Below, piece after piece: positions 24,937 to 32,752 of a stretch of 36,838 nucleotides of DNA. The DNA is from Bacteroidota bacterium (lineage in GTDB: Bacteria; Bacteroidota; Ignavibacteria; Kapaibacteriales; NICIL-2). A program made the translations under genes and the position numbers. The stretch is taken from NCBI GenBank assembly GCA_019695345.1, contig JAIBAE010000044.1, positions 1 to 36,838 of the forward strand, in the 5' to 3' direction. Position 1 is the stretch's first letter. Each line of letters starts with the position of its first letter. Below the pieces are notes generated by a model, which saw only the letters and a list, made by a program, of their open reading frames with translations, did no database searches and had not been told where the DNA came from.

Positions 24937-26502
24937 TTACCCCTCAACCTTTGGTGTTTCCAATAACACTAATCCTTCCGTGCGTTGGGCATGATAGGTT
25001 AACTCCCATTCGGATTTGAACAACGCAACGGGACGGTTTTGGTCGTCGTAAGCAATGGTAATTCCTGCGCCCGGCATTACGCTACTGCCAATCCAACGCG
25101 AGCGCGTAAATGGCAAACGTTCTAAGTTGATTATCTCGTTGTATTCACTTTCCATACGTGCCTGAAATACCTGCAACTGCAACTCACCAACGGCGGCAAC
25201 AAGCGGTGTTGGGCTTCGGTGCGAATCCTGAAATATCTGTATTACGCCTTCTTCGCCAAGTTGTTCAATTCCTTTACGGAACCCTTTACTAAACGAACCA
25301 CTTTTTGGTAACACTTTGGCAAATATCTCGGGTGCAAAACGTGGAAATTGCGGAATTGAAAATTCATCGCCTGTTGTTAAGGTGTCACCTACACGAAACG
25401 TTCCCGGGTTGGATAATCCTATCACATCGCCGGGGAATGCTTCATCAATTATATCTCTGTCCTGACCAAATATCTGGAACGGGTAATTGAGTTTTACTTC
25501 TTTACCAGTGCGCGGATGTTTTGCCGTCATACCACGTTCAAACTTTCCGGAGATAATTCGGAAAAACGAGATACGGTCGCGGTGGGCTTTGTTCATGTTC
25601 GCTTGCATCTTATACATAAAGCCCGTAAACACCGGGCTTTCGGGTTCAACAAACCCGGCCGAGGTTGGCATACCTTGCGGGGTTGGCGCAAGCGTTAACA
25701 AATGTTGCAGAAAATTCTCAACACCAAAATTTGTAATAGCACTTCCAAAAAATACAGGAGTAATTTTCTCCTTCAGGAAGTCTTCGCGGTTGAACTGCGG
25801 CAACACGTGTTCAATTAACTCAAGGTCTTCCACAAGTTGTTTATGGTAGGTTTCTCCCAAGCGTTCTTTCACCGAATTATCGTTAATATCCTGAATTGTT
25901 ACGGGCGCTTTGTAGGCATTACCTGCTGTACGTTCAAACGAATGGAACTGACGTGTCTCGCGTTCGTACACGCCGCGGAATTCGGAGCCATCGCCAATAG
26001 GAAATGTAAGCGGCACCGGAACAATACCCAACACTTTTTCTACGTTGTCCATCACCTCAAACGGACTCAACGCAGGTCTGTCCATTTTATTAACAAAGGT
26101 AATAATGGGAATACCTCGGTCGCGGCATACCTTAAACAACTTTATCGTTTGTTCCTCAACGCCTTTACCGGCATCAATCAACATTATTGCACAATCAACC
26201 GCCATTAGTGTACGGTAGGTATCCTCGCTAAAATCCTGGTGACCCGGTGTATCAAGGATATTCAAAAGCACGCCATCGTACTCCACACGCATCGCGCTGG
26301 ACGATACCGAAATCCCGCGTTGTTGCTCAATTGCCATCCAGTCCGATGTTGTAGAAGAATGTTTTCCTCCGGTAACAGCACCTGCTTTACGGATAGCACC
26401 CGAATACAACAATAGTTTCTCGGTAAGTGTGGTTTTGCCCGCATCGGGGTGCGAAATAATAGCAAGTGTTCTACGGCGTTGTATTTCCTCGTTCAAACTC
26501 AT
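24937..26502 (-). CDS. prfC: Peptide chain release factor 3 (RF3)
   Basis: A 521-residue translational GTPase. It has the G1 motif SHPDAGKTT, the G3 motif DTPGHQDFSEDTYRTL and the G4 motif NKMDR. ITFVNKMDRPALSPFEVMDN and the C-terminal QLQVFQARMESEYN region are typical of RF3 rather than EF-G. It frees RF1/RF2 from the ribosome after peptide release. The ATG at 26502 matches the usual N-terminus (SLNEEIQRRRTLAIISHPDA). An in-frame TTG at 26538 would add 12 residues and is less likely. It is transcribed divergently from the cyclase operon. Confidence 0.96.
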   Translation of the reverse strand: MSLNEEIQRRRTLAIISHPDAGKTTLTEKLLLYSGAIRKAGAVTGGKHSSTTSDWMAIEQQRGISVSSSAMRVEYDGVLLNILDTPGHQDFSEDTYRTLMAVDCAIMLIDAGKGVEEQTIKLFKVCRDRGIPIITFVNKMDRPALSPFEVMDNVEKVLGIVPVPLTFPIGDGSEFRGVYERETRQFHSFERTAGNAYKAPVTIQDINDNSVKERLGETYHKQLVEDLELIEHVLPQFNREDFLKEKITPVFFGSAITNFGVENFLQHLLTLAPTPQGMPTSAGFVEPESPVFTGFMYKMQANMNKAHRDRISFFRIISGKFERGMTAKHPRTGKEVKLNYPFQIFGQDRDIIDEAFPGDVIGLSNPGTFRVGDTLTTGDEFSIPQFPRFAPEIFAKVLPKSGSFSKGFRKGIEQLGEEGVIQIFQDSHRSPTPLVAAVGELQLQVFQARMESEYNEIINLERLPFTRSRWIGSSVMPGAGITIAYDDQNRPVALFKSEWELTYHAQRTEGLVLLETPKVEG

Positions 26503-26593
26503 AGCGTGCGCTGTTTTTAGTGATGTGCAAACAAACAAGCTACAAAGATACGCAGTTGGGCAGCAAATTCGGTCTTCAAGGGAAATTCAGTAT

Positions 26594-26665
26594 GTTCCCC
26601 ACCTCTACCGAAGCAATCCTTCTGCGCGCCAACCCGGTGCGAGCCGAGTGTTACAGCGGCGCAAT
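26594..26665 (+). repeat. Dispersed repeat family B (B5), upstream of cyclase operon 1
   Basis: GTTCCCCACCTCTACCGAAG, then CAATCCTTCTGCGCGCCAAC and CCGGTGCGAGCC. Very similar to B6, and in the same orientation as B6 and B7. Confidence 0.82.
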
Positions 26666-26712
26666 GTTTGGGTCGTTATGTGTAATTTGTGTGCAGAATA
26701 CATGAGGGCACA
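26666..26712 (+). promoter_or_regulatory. Leader of cyclase operon 1, conserved with operon 2
   Basis: After B5 comes TGTGTAATTTGT, also present before the fourth cyclase. TAATTTG resembles but does not match the Bacteroidota -7 element. GAGGG lies 4 nt before the ATG. An ATG at 26702 opens a 4-codon ORF whose TGA overlaps the real start. A promoter is plausible only. Confidence 0.3.
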
Positions 26713-28593
26713 ATGACACCGGAAGAACTATCAGCTAGCGTTGAAGAGCTTGAGACATTACTAAAAACGGAATACAACCAAGTTGAAGCCAAGGCAAGTG
26801 AGTTGCTTGCTATTCCGTTAATCAAGCAACATCCAGATTTACATTGCCGCGTACTCCATATACTTTCTAGTTCATTGCGAAACCGTAGAATGACCAAGGC
26901 TGCTTTGCCGATAGCAGAGGAAGCACTTGCCTTGGCAGAAGATAACTCTGAATTAAAAGCACGCATATACAATAACATTGGAAATATTTATTTTCAACTT
27001 GAGGATTATACACAATCCTTAGATTATTATGATAAAGCACTGTTACTGTTTCAGGCTCATGGAAATCAAATTTATACTGCACGTGTTCTCCATAATATTG
27101 GTAACTCATATGTAGCTCTCTCAGATTATACAAAGGCTTTGCAGTACTTTTACCAAGGACAAACACTTTTTGAAGATGTAGGCAACCGATATGAAATTTC
27201 AAGATCAATTTCCGACATTGGGCTTGTGTATCTGAATTTGGGGGATTACACACGTTCGTTACACAATTTTCTGGAAGCGTTATCACATTATGAGCAATTG
27301 GAAAACAAATATGAAATTGCAAACACGTTAGGTAGTTTAGGTACTGTACATACACGCCTTTCTGATTATTCAAGTGCCTTAGATTACTGCCTCCGCTCAC
27401 TTGCTATATACAAAGAACTACAAAACAAAGAAGGTATTGCAAGAAGTTTTGGTAATATTGGTAGCATTTATGGAAGTCTTGGTGAATACACTCTTGCAAT
27501 GGAAAACTTTCTTGCTTCGCTGGTATTATATCAAGAGGTGGGACGAGAAATAGGTATTGCAGTTATTACCGGTAACATAGGTTCGATGTATGCCAACAAA
27601 CAATACGAAGGCTTTGATGAAGTAAAAGCTGAAGAGTATCTACTTAAAGCAATCGCTATCGACGAACAAATTAGTGCAAAAGCAAATTTACTTTCTAATC
27701 TCAAACCGCTTTCTGAACTCTATAAACAACAGGAGCGTTGGAAAGACTATGCATATTGTTTGGAGAAATACTATGTTACAAAAAATGAAGTTCAGAGCGA
27801 TGAAGCTAAAAAGGTAGTTTATCAGATGGAGCAACAAAAACAAGTTGCCGAGCGGGATAGACAATTGGCACTCGCTCAAAAAGAGAAGGCAATCCTCAAC
27901 AACATCCTACCCAAAGAAATAACTACCCGCCTGATACAAGGTGAACAACCAATAGCGGATACATTCGATGCTGTCTCCATTCTCTTCATGGACATCGTTG
28001 ATTTTACAGTTCTCTCGTCAAAGATTTCGGCGCAACAACTTGTGCATTTACTCAACAACATATTCACAGCCGCCGATGGAGTAATGCGAGAATTCGGTTT
28101 AGAGAAAATCAAAACCATAGGCGATGCGTATATGGCAGTTGCAGGAGCACCTATTGTTCAAGAAGACCACACCCACCGTGCCGCCAATGCCGCTCTTACA
28201 CTCCTTGATGTAATGCAAAACCTTGTCGTTACTTTTCCTGAAAAATATGGCGACAGAAGTTGGATTGAATCAATTCCGGAGATTCAAGTGCGCATCGGTT
28301 TGCATTGCGGTCCCGCAGTGGCAGGTGTTGTGGGTGAGAACAAATTTCTCTACGACCTCTGGGGTGATGCCGTAAACACCGCAAGCAGGATGGAAAGTCA
28401 CGGCGAGGCAGGAAAGATTCATGTGAGTGAGGAGTTTGCTCAGCACCTCACCCAAACCCTCTCCAAAGGAGAGGGCTTACAAAACGAAACTCCTTCCCTT
28501 TCGGGGAAGGTTGGGATGGGGTTCGTACCTCGTGGTGAGATAGAGATAAAAGGCAAAGGAACAATGAACACGTATTTCTTGGAGAGAGCATGA
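26713..28593 (+). CDS. TPR-class III adenylate cyclase 1
   Basis: A 626-residue cytosolic protein. About six 40-residue TPRs span residues 75-300 (for example DYTQSLDYYDKALLLF, LSDYTKALQYFYQGQTLFED). A charged helical linker (about 355-410) leads to LNNILPKEITTRLIQGE and the class III cyclase domain (about 415-626). Both metal aspartates are present (Asp427 in FMDIVDFT, Asp471 in IGDAYM), as are the ATP-selecting Lys467 and Asp548 (YDLWGD) and the transition-state Asn555 and Arg559. It is therefore predicted to make cAMP, probably as a homodimer. An in-frame palindromic repeat occupies 28445-28522. The ATG at 26713 is chosen because it aligns with that of cyclase 4. Its TGA overlaps the ATG of cyclase 2. 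Confidence 0.92.
   Translation: MTPEELSASVEELETLLKTEYNQVEAKASELLAIPLIKQHPDLHCRVLHILSSSLRNRRMTKAALPIAEEALALAEDNSELKARIYNNIGNIYFQLEDYTQSLDYYDKALLLFQAHGNQIYTARVLHNIGNSYVALSDYTKALQYFYQGQTLFEDVGNRYEISRSISDIGLVYLNLGDYTRSLHNFLEALSHYEQLENKYEIANTLGSLGTVHTRLSDYSSALDYCLRSLAIYKELQNKEGIARSFGNIGSIYGSLGEYTLAMENFLASLVLYQEVGREIGIAVITGNIGSMYANKQYEGFDEVKAEEYLLKAIAIDEQISAKANLLSNLKPLSELYKQQERWKDYAYCLEKYYVTKNEVQSDEAKKVVYQMEQQKQVAERDRQLALAQKEKAILNNILPKEITTRLIQGEQPIADTFDAVSILFMDIVDFTVLSSKISAQQLVHLLNNIFTAADGVMREFGLEKIKTIGDAYMAVAGAPIVQEDHTHRAANAALTLLDVMQNLVVTFPEKYGDRSWIESIPEIQVRIGLHCGPAVAGVVGENKFLYDLWGDAVNTASRMESHGEAGKIHVSEEFAQHLTQTLSKGEGLQNETPSLSGKVGMGFVPRGEIEIKGKGTMNTYFLERA
28445..28522 (+). repeat. In-frame palindromic element inside cyclase 1 (family E)
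   Basis: Two perfect hairpins sit next to each other: CCCTCTCC AAA GGAGAGGG and CCTTCCC TTTC GGGAAGG. They are framed by ACCTCACCC and GGATGGGGT arms that also pair (11 of 14). It stays in frame and encodes a loop between the helix of EEFAQHL and the RGEIEIKGKG strand. Similar copies are in cyclases 3 and 4. Confidence 0.82.
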
Positions 28594-30590
28594 CACTCAA
28601 CGAACTACAATCATCAGTCGAAACACTCGAAGCTCTTTCAAAAACAGGCAACGACTTTGCAGAAGTAGAAACACAAGCACGGCTGCTTCTTGCAGAAGCA
28701 GGTATCGAAAACGAACCCGAACTTCACTGCAAGGTATTGCTAGCTTTGAGCCTGTCACTCGTTCAACGTGGTTTTTCAAAAGAAGCACTTCCCTTTGTGG
28801 AAGAGGGTCTTTCAATTGCACAAGACAATTGTCTTAAACATTTTGAAGCAAGAGCCTTGGTGGCTATCGGAAATATTTATGAGATACTCTCGGACTATCC
28901 TCGCTCATTGAAATACTTTGGCATGGCGCTCGAACTCAATGAAGAACTTGACAGCAAGGAGGACATTGCAATCAACCTCCGCAATTGCGGGATTATTTAT
29001 GGGAATCTCTCAGACTATCCAAATGCGTTAGAGTATTTTACTAAGTCGCTCGTACTCTACGAAGAACTCGGTATAAAAGACGGCATTGTAAGGAACCTCA
29101 GCAATATCAGCGAGGGGTATCGCCTCCTTTCGGACTATCCAAAAGCGCTAGAATTCTCTCGCAAGGCATTATCACTCAATGAACAACTCGGCAACAAGTC
29201 CGGTATTGCAAGGAATCTCGGCAATTGTGGGATGGTGTTTGAATATCTCTCAGACTATCCGACAGCGTTAGAATACTATGGCAAAGCGCTCGCGCTTTTT
29301 GAAGAACTCGGCATCCAAGATGGCATTGCACAATATCTCACCAGTATCGGTGAGGTGTATCGCCTTCTCTCGGACTATCCGAAAGCGTTAGAACACTATG
29401 GCAAATCGCTCGCTCTCGCTGAAGAACTCGGCAGTAAGGTCGGCATTGCAATTAATCTACAAAATATCGGGCTTGTGCATCAGGATCTCTCGGACTATCC
29501 GAAAGCGTTAGAACACTATGGCAAATCGCTCGCTTTCGCTGAAGAACTCGGTAGCAAGTACGGCATTGCAATCAATCTCGGCAATTGCGGTATTGTGTAT
29601 GGCAAAGAAGAATTTGAAGGGCATGACTCGGTAAAAGCAGAAGAGTATTTGCTCAAAGCAATGACAATAAATGAGGAGATTGGAGCAAAGCAGAACTTGT
29701 ATGAAAATCACAAAGGACTTGCTGAGTTATACGAGAGGCAAGAACGTTGGAAGGAACACTCTCTTCATTACAAAAAATACCACGAGCTAAAAGAAGAAGT
29801 CAAAAGCGAAGAAGCTAAGAAGAAAGCCGAGCAATTGGACTACGAACGCAAAAACGCCGAGCGCGAAAAACAACTCGCAATAGAGCGAAGCCGAGCACAG
29901 GAACGCGAACACATACTCAACAACATCCTCCCCGAACACATCACCACAAGACTTATAAATGGCGAAAACCCTATTGCCGATCACTTCGATTGCGTGTCCA
30001 TTCTTTTCATGGACATTGTTGATTTCACAGTCCTCTCGTCAACGATTTCAGCACAACAACTCGTGCATTTACTCAACTCCATTTTCAAATCTGCTGATGG
30101 CGTGACGCGAGAGTTTGGCTTGGAGAAAATCAAAACAATTGGCGATGCGTACATGGCGGTAGCAGGTGCACCAGTTCATCAAGATGACCACGCACAACGT
30201 GCAGCCCTCTCCGCGCTCGATGTAATGGAAGCAATGAATAATTTATCTGTCATTATCCCCGAAGAGCTTGGCGAAACAACGTGGACATCGCATGTTGGAG
30301 AGATACAAGTACGCATAGGTCTGCACTGCGGCGAAGCCATTGGTGGTGTAATAGGCGACAAGAAATTCACGTTTGACTTATGGGGTGATGCCGTCAACAC
30401 CGCAGCACGTATGGAATCTTACGGCGAAGCAGGAAAGATACATGTGAGTGAAGCGTTTGTACAAGCCCTGAGCCGTCCTTCGGACACCTTCTCCCACTGG
30501 GAGAAGGAAGGGATGAGGGCTATACCTCGTGACGAAATGGAAATCAAAGGCAAAGGAATGATGCGAACATTTTTCTTGGAGCGAGCATGA
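28590..30590 (+). CDS. TPR-class III adenylate cyclase 2
   Basis: A 666-residue protein. Its ATG overlaps the previous TGA (ATGA), so translation is coupled. Six very regular TPRs carry LSDYP turns between residues 100 and 340; two of them are nearly identical at DNA level. The linker (about 390-450) is strongly charged and helical. The catalytic domain has Asp475 and Asp519 for metals, Lys515 and Asp596 (FDLWGD) for adenine selection, and Asn603 and Arg607. All are intact, so cAMP production is predicted. A different in-frame palindrome (30465-30520) lies at the position of the family E insert of its neighbours. It probably responds to a partner bound by the TPRs; the partner is unknown. Confidence 0.92.
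   Translation: MTLNELQSSVETLEALSKTGNDFAEVETQARLLLAEAGIENEPELHCKVLLALSLSLVQRGFSKEALPFVEEGLSIAQDNCLKHFEARALVAIGNIYEILSDYPRSLKYFGMALELNEELDSKEDIAINLRNCGIIYGNLSDYPNALEYFTKSLVLYEELGIKDGIVRNLSNISEGYRLLSDYPKALEFSRKALSLNEQLGNKSGIARNLGNCGMVFEYLSDYPTALEYYGKALALFEELGIQDGIAQYLTSIGEVYRLLSDYPKALEHYGKSLALAEELGSKVGIAINLQNIGLVHQDLSDYPKALEHYGKSLAFAEELGSKYGIAINLGNCGIVYGKEEFEGHDSVKAEEYLLKAMTINEEIGAKQNLYENHKGLAELYERQERWKEHSLHYKKYHELKEEVKSEEAKKKAEQLDYERKNAEREKQLAIERSRAQEREHILNNILPEHITTRLINGENPIADHFDCVSILFMDIVDFTVLSSTISAQQLVHLLNSIFKSADGVTREFGLEKIKTIGDAYMAVAGAPVHQDDHAQRAALSALDVMEAMNNLSVIIPEELGETTWTSHVGEIQVRIGLHCGEAIGGVIGDKKFTFDLWGDAVNTAARMESYGEAGKIHVSEAFVQALSRPSDTFSHWEKEGMRAIPRDEMEIKGKGMMRTFFLERA
29366..29534 (+). 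repeat. Tandem 120-bp repeat within the cyclase 2 TPR array
   Basis: The 49 nt at 29366-29414 recur exactly at 29486-29534, one 120-bp (40-residue) TPR unit later, and the flanking sequence is also close. This is a recent duplication of a single TPR. Confidence 0.85.
30465..30520 (+). repeat. In-frame palindromic element inside cyclase 2 (distinct from family E)
   Basis: CCTTCTCCC ACT GGGAGAAGG is a perfect 9-bp hairpin, set between GCCCTGAG and TGAGGGC arms. It keeps the frame and sits where cyclases 1, 3 and 4 have the family E insert. Confidence 0.75.
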
Positions 30591-32545
30591 TGATAGATAC
30601 ACAAACTACTACACTACTATTAACTCAATCAGAATCAAAACTTCAAGAAGCGCGAACAGCATTTTTTGACTCAAACAAGGAGAAATCCGAACAGTTAGCA
30701 CGTGAAGTTATAACATCAATTGAAAATTTTCTTAATCTCAAAGCAGAAGAACATCACGACTCTGAATCAGAAAATCGTCATTCTTTGATTCGCTGCTTGG
30801 CACACGCGTATAATCGTATTGGTTCCATTGCATATACTCAACGTCGGTTTGATGATGCTATCAATGCGGCAACAACTTCATTGGCACTTGCAGAACAAGT
30901 TTCAGACTCAGTACGAATAACAAATGTGAATGCCACTTTAGGAGATGCCTATCTTGGCAAGTCTGACTACACTACTGCTCTTAACTATTACAGTACAGCC
31001 CTTAACGGGGCGTTAGCTACCAAGGATAAAGTTTTAGCAGCTATGATTATGGGGCACATGGGTATTGCCCATAAAGAACTAACCGAATATGCAACCGCAC
31101 TTGAATATTTCCATCGGGCAAAGGAAATAAAGGAGGAACTTGGCGATACGAATGGCTTGGGAGGAATGATTATCAATATCGCCATAGTACATCAGGCATT
31201 TGGTGATTACAATCGCGCGTTGGAATCATTTACACTTGCTCTTCAAATGTTTCAGGAGTTGGGAGACCGTACAAGTATTGCCTTTGCATTAAGTAGTATT
31301 GGAGGTTTATACTTCCGTCTGGAAGATTACGAACACGCACTCTCGTTTTACTCCCAGGCATTATCGGCTCAACTTGAAATTGGCGAAAAACGTGACGCGA
31401 ATGTAGCACGCGGGAACCTTGGGCATGTGTATATGAATCTTGGAGAATATGATCTTGCTCATGAATATCTTAGTCAGTCTCTTGCCGAGTCGATTGCTAT
31501 TAATGCTGTTTATCCGCAGTTGCACTGGCTTAATGGTTTGGGTGAACTGTATTCGCAAAAGGCGTATTCAGGGTTTTCTCCCGATATAGCCGAAAGATAT
31601 TTACATGAAGCAGTTGAAATAAGTAAAGTTCATGGAATCCGCAATATCACATCAGTTGCGTATCAGTCGTTAGATACACTTTATAAACGTATTGGTAATT
31701 GGGAAAAAGCATATTCAGCCCGGGATGAGTACGAGAAAATTAAGCAGGATATTAACCTTGAAGGTGCGCAACGAAAAGCTGCAGAACAAGAAAAGGTTCG
31801 TGAAATAGCAGAAAAAGAAAAACAACTTGCTATACAAAAAGCAAAACACGAAGCTACCGAACAACTCCTTCATAATGTACTCCCTCCTGCAATTGCACAG
31901 CGTATGATTGCAGGCGAGAATCTGATAGCAGAAAAACTCTCGAATGTGTCTGTTCTTTTTGCAGACATTGTTGATTTTACACAACTTTCGCAGTCCATTT
32001 CCGCGGAAGAATTAGTTGAAGGTTTGGACAGAATATTCTCTGCTTTCGATGTCCTTGCCGAAAATTATGGTTTGGAGAAAATAAAGACAATTGGTGATGC
32101 TTACATGGTAGTTGCCGGCGCACCTGATCCACGTACCGACCATGCACACGTAATGGCAAAAATGGCAATAGATATGCAGAAAGCAATCCGCGACTTCACA
32201 TCAATTGCCACAGGACAAGAAATACAAATACGCATAGGCATTCACAGCGGAGATGTTGTAGCGGGAGTAATAGGTAAAAAGAAATTTGCGTATGATTTAT
32301 GGGGCGATGCAGTAAACACAGCAGCACGTATGGAGAGTTTTGGCGAGGCAGGACGGATACATATAAGTGAGGAGTTTGTTAGGCACCTCACCCAAACGCT
32401 CTCCCAAGGAAAGGAAATCACGCCTCTCTCCTTCACTTTGAGGGAAGGTTGGGATGGTGTTATTATCCCCCGCGGTGAAATTGATATTAAAGGCAAAGGT
32501 ATCATGAAAACCTATTTCCTTGAACGCTCGGACGGCAACGGGTGA
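30587..32545 (+). CDS. TPR-class III adenylate cyclase 3
   Basis: A 652-residue protein whose ATG overlaps the stop of cyclase 2. Its N-terminal 65 residues are less similar to the paralogs, then TPRs run from about 75 to 385 (DDAINAATTSLALAEQV, EYATALEYFHRAKEIKEELG, EYDLAHEYLSQSLAES). After a charged helix and the LLHNVLPPAIAQRMIAGE linker the cyclase domain follows with Asp460 (FADIVDFT), Asp504, Lys500, Asp570, Asn577 and Arg581 intact. It has a family E insert at 32385-32460. It ends with the tail ERSDGNG, unlike the usual ERA, and that tail begins a repeat shared with cyclase 5. Last gene of operon 1. Confidence 0.92.
   Translation: MMIDTQTTTLLLTQSESKLQEARTAFFDSNKEKSEQLAREVITSIENFLNLKAEEHHDSESENRHSLIRCLAHAYNRIGSIAYTQRRFDDAINAATTSLALAEQVSDSVRITNVNATLGDAYLGKSDYTTALNYYSTALNGALATKDKVLAAMIMGHMGIAHKELTEYATALEYFHRAKEIKEELGDTNGLGGMIINIAIVHQAFGDYNRALESFTLALQMFQELGDRTSIAFALSSIGGLYFRLEDYEHALSFYSQALSAQLEIGEKRDANVARGNLGHVYMNLGEYDLAHEYLSQSLAESIAINAVYPQLHWLNGLGELYSQKAYSGFSPDIAERYLHEAVEISKVHGIRNITSVAYQSLDTLYKRIGNWEKAYSARDEYEKIKQDINLEGAQRKAAEQEKVREIAEKEKQLAIQKAKHEATEQLLHNVLPPAIAQRMIAGENLIAEKLSNVSVLFADIVDFTQLSQSISAEELVEGLDRIFSAFDVLAENYGLEKIKTIGDAYMVVAGAPDPRTDHAHVMAKMAIDMQKAIRDFTSIATGQEIQIRIGIHSGDVVAGVIGKKKFAYDLWGDAVNTAARMESFGEAGRIHISEEFVRHLTQTLSQGKEITPLSFTLREGWDGVIIPRGEIDIKGKGIMKTYFLERSDGNG
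32385..32460 (+). repeat. In-frame palindromic element inside cyclase 3 (family E)
   Basis: Begins ACCTCACCCAAACGCTCTCC and ends AGGGAAGGTTGGGATGG, like the copy in cyclase 1, but the first hairpin is degraded. Frame is preserved. Confidence 0.78.
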
Positions 32546-32586
32546 CCGAGCACAACGCCGTGAAATACTGTGAGCGGAACACAACG
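32513..32586 (+). repeat. Family D repeat, 3' end of cyclase 3
   Basis: Runs from the last codons through the stop into the spacer: CGGACGGCAACGGGTGACCG then AGCACAACGC. Near-identical to 36603-36674. It supplies the DGNG tail and the TGA. Confidence 0.85.
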
Positions 32587-32628
32587 TATTAGTCATTTTG
32601 GATAGTACATCCTGCTAACAAATAAACT

Positions 32629-32698
32629 GTTCCCCACTTCTCACGAAGCAATCCTTCTGCGCGCCAACCCTGTGCGAACCCACCGTTACAACATCGCA
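32629..32698 (+). repeat. Dispersed repeat family B (B6), between the two cyclase operons
   Basis: GTTCCCCACTTCTCACGAAG, CAATCCTTCTGCGCGCCAAC, CCTGTGCGAACCCACCGTTA: direct copy of B5. Confidence 0.82.
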
Positions 32699-32752
32699 TT
32701 CGATTACACAATAATGTGTAATTTGTATAGGAATAAACACTTGCAATACTAT

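Noticed and set aside
29366..29534. Regular repeats in cyclase 2 as a CRISPR array
   Set aside because: The repeats are translated TPR units with a 120-bp period and related, not unique, intervals.
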